The notes under the pieces: generated by a model
Databases searched by the model: none
What the model saw: the letters and a program-made list of their open reading frames with translations, nothing else
Told to the model about the DNA's origin: nothing
From: Limnohabitans sp. B9-3
GTDB lineage: Bacteria > Pseudomonadota > Gammaproteobacteria > Burkholderiales > Burkholderiaceae_C
Length of the DNA: 64,000 bases
Reading direction: 5' to 3'
Assembly: GCF_002778325.1 (NCBI RefSeq)
Contig: NZ_NESI01000001.1
Coordinates: forward strand, 248,001 to 312,000
Translations under genes and position numbers: made by a program
Shown here: positions 45,269 through 54,199 of the stretch, piece by piece
Numbering within the stretch: the first letter of the stretch is position 1
Layout: the number at the start of each line of letters is the position of its first letter

Positions 45269-46194
45269 CAGATAAAGGTACCCGCGCAGGTCAACACCTG
45301 TCCACCTGTGCTCATCTTGAAGCGCGCAATACCGGCGCTGCGGGTGGTGTTGACGCCACCCAAATCAAGTCGGCGTACGCCGCGCTCGCGCAGGGCTTCG
45401 ATGCCACGCCACAAAATCAAGTTGTGGGCATGCAAATCACGACCCGCGTCGCTGTTCCAGCCCACTTGGTAGGTGGCAGCTTCACCGTGGATCAAAAACA
45501 TCATGCCGGCCACGCGATCACGGCCCACATCGGCACGCAGCGTCAAAATGGTTTGTGATGGCTGCTTACGCGATGGGACATACAAATCAAAAAATTGCAG
45601 GGGCAACCCGTGTAAACCGCGCTGCTCACGCTGCTGCATCTCAGCCTCTAGCAACCACCTGTATTGGCCCGCATTGGTGCCCACCCGATGCACCGTCAAC
45701 TCAGACGCTTCAGCCCCACCCAAACGGTGACGCCAACGCTTGTCGAGTTGAGCCCGTAAATCGGCCATCGAGGGCGTGATGTCCAGCATGACCGTGCTGT
45801 GCCCCGTCATGACACGGCGCAGCCGAGACAAGCCCAGTTCGGGGCCTTGCGGCTCCTCAGGCGTGACGGCAACAAAGCGCAAATTTTTGAGGGGAATGCT
45901 GCGCTTCAAGGCTTTGTAAACAGACGCCTTGTCAGAGCCGGACAGGGGCTGTAACCACACGGGGCCCAAGGAACACAAGGCCACACAGGCCAGTTCACCT
46001 AAAAAACGTCGAAGGATGAATTGGGCCAAAGCCACGGGAGCGCCGTCTTGTTCCACGTAGGCACGCAGCACGCCCACGCCCATGGCTTTCATGCAAGCGC
46101 CATAGGCCCAGTCTTGCTGCAACGCGGCGGCAGCACGGGCGTGGTGTGCGTCCCACGTTGCAACGTCTAGCGTGTCCCAAGTGACCTTCATCAT
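45268..46194 (-). CDS. FemAB/GNAT-type peptidoglycan-bridge-like transferase
   Basis: 308 residues made of two GNAT-like halves, recognisable by ALQQDWAYGACMKAMG at the start, the SLGPVWLQP motif, RWRHRLGGAE and YQVGWNSDAGRDLHAHNLILWRGIEALRERGVRRLDLGG near the end, all typical of the lipid II:glycine glycyltransferase (FemX) superfamily. Most Gram-negative members have unknown aminoacyl- or acyl-transfer roles. It is the first gene of the transcript that continues into ccmA (one-base overlap), an unexpected partner for cytochrome c maturation. Confidence 0.86.
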   Translation of the reverse strand: MMKVTWDTLDVATWDAHHARAAAALQQDWAYGACMKAMGVGVLRAYVEQDGAPVALAQFILRRFLGELACVALCSLGPVWLQPLSGSDKASVYKALKRSIPLKNLRFVAVTPEEPQGPELGLSRLRRVMTGHSTVMLDITPSMADLRAQLDKRWRHRLGGAEASELTVHRVGTNAGQYRWLLEAEMQQREQRGLHGLPLQFFDLYVPSRKQPSQTILTLRADVGRDRVAGMMFLIHGEAATYQVGWNSDAGRDLHAHNLILWRGIEALRERGVRRLDLGGVNTTRSAGIARFKMSTGGQVLTCAGTFI

Positions 46195-46232
46195 GCCCCT
46201 AAAATCCTCTGATCTTTGTGAACCACATTCCC

Positions 46233-46430
46233 ATGCTCAACAAACTCCGACTGCGTCGAAAAAACGAAACCGTCATGGGCTACCGTTTGAAAGAACCGAG
46301 ATTCACCGCCATGGCCGTCATTTGGTTGCTGGTCTATGGCGTTCTGCCGGTCGTGGCTGTTGGCAGTTTGCTGGACTTGTTGGTGCAGCAAATCACAGGT
46401 CAATGCATGGGTTTTTGGTGTTGGTTCTGA
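46233..46430 (+). CDS. Small single-span membrane protein
   Basis: 65 residues from the ATG at 46233; a GTG at 46218 and an ATG at 46275 (51 residues) are possible. A basic N-terminus (LNKLRLRRKNE) and GYRLKEPRFTAM precede one hydrophobic segment (VIWLLVYGVLPVVAVGSLLDLLV), and it ends QCMGFWCWF. No function recognised. It is divergent from the FemAB-ccm operon and lacks an obvious Shine-Dalgarno sequence, so expression is not assured. Confidence 0.55.
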   Translation: MLNKLRLRRKNETVMGYRLKEPRFTAMAVIWLLVYGVLPVVAVGSLLDLLVQQITGQCMGFWCWF

Positions 46431-46465
46431 TTTAAAAACAGTCCAATGATCGCACACACACCCTC

Positions 46466-46921
46466 TCAAGGCGTGAACGTGCAAGGCCCATCCACATGCA
46501 CACGCGTGATTTTTCCGTAATAGCTCACATCATGAAAAGCGTGAAGCATGATGGGCTCGCGCTGCAAGCGGATTTCTGACTCCAAGCCCGTTTTACGGTG
46601 CTTTTTATAAGCGCCCATTTCTTTGGCGGTGGTGAGGTTTTTGCCATCGAACTCTTCGGTGGTCAAACTGGTGACTTGCACTTGGTACAGCTTAGGGCCA
46701 TTGATTTTTAAAAACACGTTTTTGCCCAAGGACTGAATCTCGACCACCACTTTTGCTGCGTCTAATTTGCGGTCGTCTAAGGAAGGAATGGTGCCCTCCA
46801 CGTCGCAAGGCATTTTGAACGTTTGCGCCCACGCAGAGCCGCTCAGCCCAGGGACCAAACAGACGTATGCCAAAACGCAAACCTTGGCGAGCCAACGGAT
46901 CACACCAACAACTGGGTTCAT
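46466..46921 (-). CDS. Predicted periplasmic protein of unknown function
   Basis: 151 residues from the ATG at 46921, with GAGGT four bases upstream. A Sec signal peptide (about 1-33, ending SAWA|Q) and a small beta-rich mature domain with two cysteines (in MPCDVEG and DGPCTF) that could form a disulfide bracketing the domain. No family recognised. It is convergent with the small membrane protein. Confidence 0.75.
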   Translation of the reverse strand: MNPVVGVIRWLAKVCVLAYVCLVPGLSGSAWAQTFKMPCDVEGTIPSLDDRKLDAAKVVVEIQSLGKNVFLKINGPKLYQVQVTSLTTEEFDGKNLTTAKEMGAYKKHRKTGLESEIRLQREPIMLHAFHDVSYYGKITRVHVDGPCTFTP

Positions 46922-47008
46922 AAACACCTCAACTTCAGTACACGTATTCTAGGAAGGACGACGCCGAAGCCTTCCGACCGCGCGCGTCACATGAAGGGCG
47001 GATGTGCT

Positions 47009-48241
47009 CTAAATTTTGGGCCACTTCACATGACCCGCACGCTGTGCGCGGTAAATACCTGAATGGCCAGAGCACCCATAACTGGTCGTGCAAGCGAGCG
47101 CCGCAAACACCCCCACTTCAACCCCAAACAACTCCATCGCCATCAGCGTCGACGCCAAAGGCGCGTTGGCCGCACCTGCAAACACGGCCACAAAACCCAC
47201 CGCGGCCAACAACGCAAAAGGCGCTTGCAGCAGCGGAGCCAAGGCATTGCCCAAGGTGGCCCCGATATAGAACAAAGGCGTCACCTCACCGCCTTTGAAG
47301 CCCGTTCCTAATGACGCGATGGTGAAGGCCATCTTGCCCAAAAAGTCTGTCGCAGGCAGGGGCTGCGTGAAGGCATCCAGCATCACCGGAATGCCCAAAC
47401 CGATGTACCGGTCTGCGCCAAAGGTCAGCACAGCACAGGCCACCACCGCACCGCCCAGCATGGGGCGCAATGGCGCGTAGGCCACCCGCTGTTTCATCCA
47501 CGAACTGAGTGCATGGGTACTGGCAGCAAACGTGCGGCCTGCTAAACCAAAAACCACCCCTGCCAACACCATGGCCAGCAGCAGCCATGGCGTGATGTGG
47601 GGCACGGACCCCAACACGTAGGCGGTGTGCTGCACGCCCCACCACAAGCCCACTTGATCAGCCACCACGGCAGCGATGACACACGGCAACAAAGCTTCAT
47701 AGCGGATTCGCCCCGTGGCTAATACTTCTAAGGCAAACACCGCGCCCGCTAAGGGCGTGCCAAACACCGAGGCAAAGCCTGCGCTGATGCCCGCCATCAA
47801 CAACAAGCGGCGGTCTTCGTGTTTGAGTTTGAACAGGGGGGTGAGCTGGTCAGCCAAAGCGCCGCCCATTTGCACGGCCGTCCCTTCTCGCCCCACGGAG
47901 GCGCCAAACAGGTGCGAAATCACCGTGCCAGCCAACACCAAAGGTGCCATCCGCAGAGGCACTATTTTTTTCGGATCGTGAATCTCGTCAATCAGCAGGT
48001 TGTTACCCGCCTCCACCTGACGGCCCAGCTTGAGGTAGATCCAACCCACCGCAAAACCCGCGAATGGCAAGCCCCACAGCAGCCAGCGGTTGGCCTCGCG
48101 GGTGCTTGTCGCCCAGTCGAGCGCAAACAAAAACAGGGCAGACGCCGAGCCTGCCAACACCGCCACCACGATCACCAACAACGTCCACTTCAACCCGTTG
48201 GCCAACAGGGCTGCATTGACAAAAAGTGAACGTAAATTCAT
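47009..48241 (-). CDS. CLC-family anion/proton antiporter, fluoride (CLC-F) type
   Basis: 410 residues from the ATG at 48241. About ten or more membrane helices of the CLC fold. The chloride-type motif GSGIP is replaced by GNNLL (79-83), the second motif is GREGT with gating Glu119 rather than GREGP, and the third is GFKGGEVTPLF. These replacements are those of the CLC-F branch, which exports fluoride in exchange for protons. The gene lies 13 bases downstream of the ferredoxin gene and may be the end of the aromatic-oxygenase operon. No fluoride riboswitch fits in this gap. Confidence 0.82.
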   Translation of the reverse strand: MNLRSLFVNAALLANGLKWTLLVIVVAVLAGSASALFLFALDWATSTREANRWLLWGLPFAGFAVGWIYLKLGRQVEAGNNLLIDEIHDPKKIVPLRMAPLVLAGTVISHLFGASVGREGTAVQMGGALADQLTPLFKLKHEDRRLLLMAGISAGFASVFGTPLAGAVFALEVLATGRIRYEALLPCVIAAVVADQVGLWWGVQHTAYVLGSVPHITPWLLLAMVLAGVVFGLAGRTFAASTHALSSWMKQRVAYAPLRPMLGGAVVACAVLTFGADRYIGLGIPVMLDAFTQPLPATDFLGKMAFTIASLGTGFKGGEVTPLFYIGATLGNALAPLLQAPFALLAAVGFVAVFAGAANAPLASTLMAMELFGVEVGVFAALACTTSYGCSGHSGIYRAQRAGHVKWPKI

Positions 48242-48254
48242 CAGCCGTTTTAGC

Positions 48255-48569
48255 TCAAAGATCGAGCCTGAGAACCGCCGTTTTACTGCGCGAACAACAC
48301 GGCGTGAACTGGTCATTCGCATCTTGCTCTTCGCCACTCAAATACATGTCGCGATGATCTGGTACCCCGCCCAGCACACGCGTCAAACACGTGCCGCAGA
48401 TGCCTTGGCCACACGACATGGGCACATCGTGCCCAGCGGCCTCCAAGACTTGCAAGGCCGTTTGATCAGCAGCCACTTCCAGGCGTTGGCCTGACTTCAC
48501 CAGCTCCAAGGTGAACACCCCGTCGCTGCCCACGGGCGTGTCGATGCCCCCATTCATGTTGTCGCTCAT
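48255..48569 (-). CDS. Stand-alone plant-type [2Fe-2S] ferredoxin
   Basis: 104 residues. The cluster ligands are C53, C58 and C61 (MSCGQGICGTC) and C91 (or the adjacent C92), followed by the GVPDHRDMYLS motif. This sequence style belongs to the C-terminal ferredoxin domain of VanB/phthalate-dioxygenase-type reductases, but the FMN- and NAD-binding domains are missing, so another reductase must reduce it. It overlaps the end of the Rieske oxygenase by four bases and is the likely direct electron donor to it. Confidence 0.9.
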   Translation of the reverse strand: MSDNMNGGIDTPVGSDGVFTLELVKSGQRLEVAADQTALQVLEAAGHDVPMSCGQGICGTCLTRVLGGVPDHRDMYLSGEEQDANDQFTPCCSRSKTAVLRLDL

Positions 48570-49606
48570 GCTGTTGTTCCTGTGTTTTCTTTGGCTAAAA
48601 GGCGCTCAATCACGCGGCGCGATTGCACGCCGCCTGCATCGATGTTGAGCATCAGCAAATTGCGCTCGGGGTACTTGCTCAAGTTGCGTTGCTGAGATTC
48701 CAACATCTCCAAATCTTCAGAAAAAATCTTGCCTTGACCTTCGCGAATCTGCGCAGTCAAGGCAGCGTTTTCAGGCTGAAATTGACGGGCCATGCCCCAA
48801 AAATAAAGAATCGACGTTTCGGTTTCGGGGGTGATGAAGTCCACCACCACGCTCGACACTTTGTCGTCTTGAGGCGCGTCGTAACCGCCCTTGCCCGCAT
48901 GCGCCACTCCCACTTCAATCATCACATGGCTGGGTGGCGTGAAGTGGCAAATCTGCCAGCGGTCCACAGGCACATCATCGGCCAAGTTGTTGCCGCGCAA
49001 AGCCATCTTCCAAAACGGCGGTGCTTCAATGTTTTCCATGAAGCGGCTGGTGATGACGTGGTCGCCCTCCACCTTGGTGGTGCACGGCACTTCGTCGATT
49101 TCTTTCTGGCCGATGCTGGTCGAGTGCACATAGGTTTCGTGCGTCAGGTCCATCAAGTTGTCCACCATCAACTGGTAGTTGCATTGGATGTGATACAGCC
49201 CGCCACCATAGGCCCACGCTGGGTTGTCGAAGAACTCAAACACAGGCATGGCAGCTTCGTCAGCCAACGCCACGTCGCCCGGCCACACCCAAATGAAACC
49301 GTAGCGCTCCACCACCGCAAAGCTGCGGATGGCCGGAAAGCCGCGCACACGCTGACCCGGCATGGCCACCGTTTTGCCATCACAACCCATTTCTAAGCCG
49401 TGGTAGCCACACACCAAGTTGCCATTGCACACCTTACCCAGCGACAAAGGTGCGCCACGGTGAGGGCAAAAATCTTCCAGCGCCGACACCTTACCGCCAT
49501 CGCCTCGGTAGAACACCATGGACTCGCCGCAAATTTTGCGACCCAAGGGCTTGTCTTGCACATCGGCTGAGGTGGCAGCCACATACCAAGTGTTTTTCAA
49601 AAACAT
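48566..49606 (-). CDS. Rieske non-heme iron oxygenase, VanA-like
   Basis: 346 residues from the ATG at 49606 (MFLKNTWYVA, the usual VanA start). The Rieske cluster is bound by CPHRG (C47, H49) and CGYHG (C66, H69). The catalytic iron site shows DNLMDLTHETYVH with H156 and H161. VanA-type enzymes remove the O-methyl group of vanillate or hydroxylate related aromatic acids. It lies directly after livF in the GntR-controlled import operon, so the imported compound is probably its substrate. Vanillate itself is only one option. Confidence 0.9.
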   Translation of the reverse strand: MFLKNTWYVAATSADVQDKPLGRKICGESMVFYRGDGGKVSALEDFCPHRGAPLSLGKVCNGNLVCGYHGLEMGCDGKTVAMPGQRVRGFPAIRSFAVVERYGFIWVWPGDVALADEAAMPVFEFFDNPAWAYGGGLYHIQCNYQLMVDNLMDLTHETYVHSTSIGQKEIDEVPCTTKVEGDHVITSRFMENIEAPPFWKMALRGNNLADDVPVDRWQICHFTPPSHVMIEVGVAHAGKGGYDAPQDDKVSSVVVDFITPETETSILYFWGMARQFQPENAALTAQIREGQGKIFSEDLEMLESQQRNLSKYPERNLLMLNIDAGGVQSRRVIERLLAKENTGTTA

Positions 49607-49626
49607 ACGTGCTTCTTTCTCGCTGT

Positions 49627-50364
49627 TCAATCGACGCGGGCCACGCCCAAAAGCTGGTCCAGCCGTTCGGGTTGGTCCAACAAATCTTGTGCGCTGCCGC
49701 TGTGCACCACCGTGCCGTGGTCGAGCACCACGGCTTGGTGGCTGATTTTCAAAATCGCTTGCGGGTGCTGCTCAACGATGATGGCGCTCAAGCCCTCTTC
49801 GCGGGTGATGCGTGCAATCGCACGCAGCAGCTCTTCCACAATGATGGGCGCCAAACCTTCCAAAGGCTCGTCCAACAACAACAAACGCGGGTTGAGCACC
49901 AAGGCACGGCCCACCGCCAACATTTGCTGCTCACCGCCCGAGAGTTGGGTACCCAAGTTGTCTTGGCGCTCGGCAAGGCGGGGGAACATCTCGTACACAC
50001 GCTCGGGCGTCCAAGCACGGTGGTTAACGTCGCGCGCACCACGCGCCACGGCCGTGAGATTTTCATGCACGGTGAGCGACTTGAAAATGTTGCGCTCTTG
50101 TGGCACCCAGCCAATGCCCGCTGCAGCGCGGTCGTGCGGGGCCATGCGATGCAGTGCAACACCACCCAATTGAATCGTGCCGCCGTGCTGCGTGGTCACG
50201 CCCACCAAGGTGTCCATCAGCGTGGTTTTACCGGTGCCGTTGCGGCCGAGCAAAGCCAAGGTTTCGCCCTCGTTCACGCTGAGTGAAATGTCGTGCAACA
50301 CCACAGCTTCGCCATAGCCTGCGCTCAAGCCGTCGATGCGCAAAAGTTCGGTGGCCTTAGTCAT
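49627..50364 (-). CDS. livF: Branched-chain/aromatic ABC importer ATPase (LivF type)
   Basis: 245 residues from the ATG at 50364. Walker A GRNGTGKTT, LivF-type GWVPQERNIFKSLTV, signature LSGGEQQMLAVGRAL and Walker B LLLDEPLEG. It is one of two ATPases of a HAAT-family importer that can serve amino acids, urea or aromatic acids. The start overlaps the end of livG by eight bases. Confidence 0.93.
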   Translation of the reverse strand: MTKATELLRIDGLSAGYGEAVVLHDISLSVNEGETLALLGRNGTGKTTLMDTLVGVTTQHGGTIQLGGVALHRMAPHDRAAAGIGWVPQERNIFKSLTVHENLTAVARGARDVNHRAWTPERVYEMFPRLAERQDNLGTQLSGGEQQMLAVGRALVLNPRLLLLDEPLEGLAPIIVEELLRAIARITREEGLSAIIVEQHPQAILKISHQAVVLDHGTVVHSGSAQDLLDQPERLDQLLGVARVD

Positions 50365-51157
50365 GGCTGGTCCCCAAGTACACGGCTTTGACTTGCGGGT
50401 CATGCGCAATCTCTTGCGGCGTGCCCTCGGTCAACACCGCGCCGTTGACCAGCACCGTGATGCAGTCGGCAAAGTTAAACACCAAGTCCATGTCGTGCTC
50501 AATCAACACAATGGACACATCGCTGGGCAACGCCGCCACGGTTTGCAGCAACTCGTCGCGTTCGCCGGCGGGCACACCCGCCGCAGGCTCGTCGAGCAAC
50601 AACACGCGTGGCTCGCAGGCCAAAGCAACCGCCATTTCTAACAAGCGACGCTTGCCGTAGGCCATGTGCTCGGTGCGCTGATGCATCACATCGGTGAGGT
50701 GAAACTGCTCTAGCAATTGTTCAGCCCGCTCGGTGATGGCCGCGCTGTGGCCCAACGGTTGCCACCAACGGGCACCCTCACCGCGGTGCTGCGTGACCAC
50801 CATGGCCAGCGTCTCCAAAGGCGTGAGCGAGTTGAAAAGCTGGTTGATTTGAAACGTACGCACCATGCCGCGTGCCACACGCTGATGCGGAGGCAAACTG
50901 GAAATGTCTTCGCCCTGCAACACAATGCGGCCTTCGGTCGCGGGCAGCACGCCGGTCATCAAGTTGATGAGCGTGGTTTTGCCTGCGCCGTTGGGACCAA
51001 TCAAGGCGTGGCGTGCGCCGCGTGCGATGTTGAGGTTGACGTGGTCGGTGGCGGTGATGCCGCCGAAACGCTTGACCAGCCCTTGCGTTTGCAAGGCGTA
51101 ACCATGGAGGTTGGCGCTGTCACTGTCAATGGGTTTGATCGATGGCACCGCACTCAT
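50357..51157 (-). CDS. livG: Branched-chain/aromatic ABC importer ATPase (LivG type)
   Basis: 266 residues from the ATG at 51157. Walker A GPNGAGKTT, LivG-type RTFQINQLFNSLTPLE, signature variant MAYGKRRLLEMAVAL and Walker B LLLDEPAAG. Overlaps the livM stop by four bases. It works as a heterodimer with LivF. Confidence 0.93.
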   Translation of the reverse strand: MSAVPSIKPIDSDSANLHGYALQTQGLVKRFGGITATDHVNLNIARGARHALIGPNGAGKTTLINLMTGVLPATEGRIVLQGEDISSLPPHQRVARGMVRTFQINQLFNSLTPLETLAMVVTQHRGEGARWWQPLGHSAAITERAEQLLEQFHLTDVMHQRTEHMAYGKRRLLEMAVALACEPRVLLLDEPAAGVPAGERDELLQTVAALPSDVSIVLIEHDMDLVFNFADCITVLVNGAVLTEGTPQEIAHDPQVKAVYLGTSHD

Positions 51158-52128
51158 GGCTTCCCCTCTTTGCGTGGCGCAGAAAACCAAGTCCAGGGGC
51201 GAATCAACCGTTCACGCCCGACCAACACCAACACCACCAAAAACAACCCCATCCAAAACGTCCAGTACTGCGGGGTGATGCTGGCAATCACGTCGTACAT
51301 CAGCTTGAAGGCCACAGCCCCAGCGATGCCGCCATACAACCAACCCACACCACCAATGGCCAACATCAACATGAGATCGGCAGAACGCTCCAGCGCAAAC
51401 ACATCCAGCGACGCAAAGCCTGTGGTCTGTGCCATCAAAGCGCCCGCCGCACCGGCAATGCCAGCGGCCACGGTGTAGACCACCGCCAATCGCGTGGTGA
51501 CCGGAATGCCAATGGCCATGGCGCGCAAACGGTTGTCACGAACAGCTTTGAGCGTGGCGCCCAAAGGGGCGTGCACCAAGCGTCGCGCCAGCACAAACAG
51601 CAGCAGCAGCACCGACAAGGAATACCAAGCCGAAGCTTGCCCCATCAGGTCAAACTCAAACCGGCCCAGCAGCGGCCCCATCATGACGCCTTGCAAACCA
51701 TCGGCCCCGCCCGTCAAATCGCTGAACTTATTCGCTAACTCCAGCAAGATCAGCGCGGTGCCCAAGGTCACCATCAAGCGCGTCAAATCGCTGCCACGCA
51801 TGATGGTTAGGGAACACAACGCGCCCAGCAACGTAGCAGCCGCCATGCCCACCATCAAGCCCAACACGGGGTCGGGGTGGATGTGCTTGGCAAACAAGGC
51901 CGCCGAGTAAGCACCAAAGCCCAAAAACGCCGCATGCCCCAACGACACAATGCCGGTGTAGCCCAGCACCAAGTCCAGCGACACCGCAAACAAAGCCACG
52001 ATGGCAATCTCGTTGATGATGAGCGAATGCTGCGCCAGCACCCAGGGCGAGGCAAACGCCAGCGCCCAAAACACCAGCTCCAAAGGCTGCCAACGCGCCG
52101 CGCGCAACAAAGACGTGCGGGCGTTCAT
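51154..52128 (-). CDS. livM: Branched-chain/aromatic ABC importer permease (LivM type)
   Basis: 324 residues from the ATG at 52128, which overlaps the livH stop by four bases. Eight or more membrane segments and the LivM motif SLDLVLGYTGIVSLGHAAFLGFGAY. Second permease of the importer. Confidence 0.94.
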   Translation of the reverse strand: MNARTSLLRAARWQPLELVFWALAFASPWVLAQHSLIINEIAIVALFAVSLDLVLGYTGIVSLGHAAFLGFGAYSAALFAKHIHPDPVLGLMVGMAAATLLGALCSLTIMRGSDLTRLMVTLGTALILLELANKFSDLTGGADGLQGVMMGPLLGRFEFDLMGQASAWYSLSVLLLLFVLARRLVHAPLGATLKAVRDNRLRAMAIGIPVTTRLAVVYTVAAGIAGAAGALMAQTTGFASLDVFALERSADLMLMLAIGGVGWLYGGIAGAVAFKLMYDVIASITPQYWTFWMGLFLVVLVLVGRERLIRPWTWFSAPRKEGKP

Positions 52129-53003
52129 GACTTGCCTCCTTGGCGCACGAAGAGGCCTTGTGGACGCCAAATCAAAATCGCAATCATCAACGCGTACACA
52201 ATGAACGCGCCCAATTTAGGGATGTAGTACTTGCCCGCCACATCGGCAATGCCCAGCAGCAACGCGGCCAGCAAAGGCCCCGTGATGGAGGTGGTGCCGC
52301 CCACGGCCACCACAATCAAAAAGTACACCATGAATTTCAAAGGAAAGGTGGGGTCCAAGCCCAGCACCTCAGCGCCCAAGGCACCGCCCAAACCGGCCAA
52401 GCCAGAGCCCACGGCAAACGTGGTCGCAAACACCACGTTCACGTTGATGCCCAAGCCCGAGGCGGCGCGCGCATCGTCCACACTGGCGCGCAAGCGGCTG
52501 CCAAAACGCGTGGCCGACAACACATATTGCAACGCCACCGTCAACGCCGCGCAGACGGCAATGATGAACAAACGGTAGTGGCCCATGCCCAACACAAACG
52601 GCGTGTCGGCAAACAACTCGGTGCGGCCACGCAGCCAATCGGGCAGCTGCATGATTTGCTGCTGCGAGCCCATCAGATAGTCGGCCGAAGCCACGGCCAT
52701 AAAGGCCAAGCCAATCGAGAACAGCACTTGGTCCAAGTGCGGTTTTTTATACAGAGGCCGGTACAGCGTGCGCTCCAGCACCACGCCTACCGCCGCCGAG
52801 GCCAAAAAGGCCAAAGGCAAACACACCAAAAACGGCACGCCGTGACGCTGCATCAGCGCCACGGTGACGTAGCCGCCCAGCATGGCAAACGCGCCATGCG
52901 CGAGGTTGATGAAGTTCATCAACCCCATGGTCACGCACAAGCCCACTGCCAGAATAAACAGCAGCATGCCGTACGCAACCCCGTCGAACAACAGCGTGAG
53001 CAT
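52125..53003 (-). CDS. livH: Branched-chain/aromatic ABC importer permease (LivH type)
   Basis: 292 residues with about eight membrane segments. LivH hallmarks are GLMNFINLAHGAFAMLGGY near the start and the cytoplasmic coupling loop around TRFGSRLRASVDDARAASGLGI. The start overlaps the livK stop by one base. Confidence 0.94.
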   Translation of the reverse strand: MLTLLFDGVAYGMLLFILAVGLCVTMGLMNFINLAHGAFAMLGGYVTVALMQRHGVPFLVCLPLAFLASAAVGVVLERTLYRPLYKKPHLDQVLFSIGLAFMAVASADYLMGSQQQIMQLPDWLRGRTELFADTPFVLGMGHYRLFIIAVCAALTVALQYVLSATRFGSRLRASVDDARAASGLGINVNVVFATTFAVGSGLAGLGGALGAEVLGLDPTFPLKFMVYFLIVVAVGGTTSITGPLLAALLLGIADVAGKYYIPKLGAFIVYALMIAILIWRPQGLFVRQGGKS

Positions 53004-54169
53004 TACTTGTTTTTACCTGGGTCTTTGACGTCAGTGATGGTGCTGAACTCTTGGTTGAAGAGTTGACCGCCCACCTTCTCGACCTTGCGGATGTAGATGT
53101 TGTGCACCACATCACGCGTTTGCGCGTCGATGAACATGGGACCGCGAGGGCTCTCAAACAACTGGCCTTTCATGGCGTTGAGCAAGGCCTCGCCGCTGCC
53201 ACCCTTGGTGGTCTTGGCCGCTTCGTAAATCACGCGCATGCCGTCATAGCCGCCCACGGCCATGAAGTTGGGGCGCAAGCCCGCATTGGCTTTTTCAAAC
53301 GCAGCAACAAACTTCTTGTTCAACGGTGAGTTGTGCGACGCCGAGTAATGGTGCGAGGTGACCACGCCATTGGCCACATCGCCCATGCTGTTCAAGATGT
53401 CGTCGTCGGTGATGTCGCCCGTTCCAATCAGCTTGATGCCAGCTTTGTCCATGCCGCGCTCAGCGAACTGCTTCATCAACGCTGCGCCTGCGCCCGAGGG
53501 CACAAAAACAAACAAAGCGTCTGGCTTTAAATCACGCACTTTTTGCAAGAACGGAGCGAAGTCGGGGTTGCGCATGGGCACGCGCAAGGTGTCTGTCACT
53601 TCGCCGCCATTGAAGAGCATGCGGTCTTTGAAAAACTTTTCAGCGTCAATGCCAGGGCCGTAGTCGGACACCAGGGTCACCACTTTTTTGATGCCGTTGT
53701 TAGGGGCCCAATCGGCCATGGCCACTGCGGCCTGCGGCAGCGTGAAGCTGGTACGCACGACGAAGGGCGAGGCTTGCGTGATGCTGGAGGTGGCAGCGGC
53801 CATCACCACCATCGGCGTTTTAGATTGCGTGGCGAGCGGCGCTGTGGCCAAGGCCAAAGGTGTCAAGCCGAAACCAGCCAACACGTTGACCTTCTCATTC
53901 ACCACCAATTCTTGGGCAATACGCTTGGTCACGTCGGGCGCGCTGGTGTCGTCTTTGACGATCAGCTCCACTTTTTTGCCACCTACGGTGTCGCCGTTTT
54001 GCGCCATGTAGAGGCGGGCAGCGGCTTCAATTTGTTTGCCGGTCGAGGCAAACGGGCCGGTCATGGGCAAGATCAAACCGATCTTGAATTTCTCTTGGGC
54101 CAAGGCGGTGCCCGCATGAGCGGCCAACAAACCAAGCGCCACAGCGCTGAGGAAAAAACGTTTTTGCAT
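53003..54169 (-). CDS. livK: ABC importer periplasmic substrate-binding protein (LivK type)
   Basis: 388 residues with a Sec signal peptide (about 1-24, ALA|QEK). Mature protein has the two-lobed peripla_BP_6 pattern: KIGLILPMTGPFASTGKQIEAAARLY, VIGF-like VLAGFGLTPLALA and GYDGMRVIYEA. In this family such proteins bind amino acids or aromatic acids; the neighbouring Rieske oxygenase argues for an aromatic acid. It lies 30 bases downstream of the GntR gene. Confidence 0.92.
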   Translation of the reverse strand: MQKRFFLSAVALGLLAAHAGTALAQEKFKIGLILPMTGPFASTGKQIEAAARLYMAQNGDTVGGKKVELIVKDDTSAPDVTKRIAQELVVNEKVNVLAGFGLTPLALATAPLATQSKTPMVVMAAATSSITQASPFVVRTSFTLPQAAVAMADWAPNNGIKKVVTLVSDYGPGIDAEKFFKDRMLFNGGEVTDTLRVPMRNPDFAPFLQKVRDLKPDALFVFVPSGAGAALMKQFAERGMDKAGIKLIGTGDITDDDILNSMGDVANGVVTSHHYSASHNSPLNKKFVAAFEKANAGLRPNFMAVGGYDGMRVIYEAAKTTKGGSGEALLNAMKGQLFESPRGPMFIDAQTRDVVHNIYIRKVEKVGGQLFNQEFSTITDVKDPGKNK

Positions 54170-54199
54170 CAGGGTCTCCTTTGAATGAATCGAAAAAAA

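Noticed and set aside
46952-46975. GGAAGG/CCTTCC hairpin as terminator
   Set aside because: Only six base pairs, a twelve-base loop and no T-run on either strand.
48241-48255. Fluoride riboswitch before the CLC gene
   Set aside because: Only 13 bases separate it from the ferredoxin gene, too short for the crcB motif, and none was seen further upstream.
49450-50286. 278-codon plus-strand frame opposite livF and the oxygenase
   Set aside because: Spans the junction of two real minus-strand genes and has no start site or motif.
52140-53066. 308-codon plus-strand frame opposite livH
   Set aside because: Shadow rich in His/Gln/Arg; livH is unambiguous.
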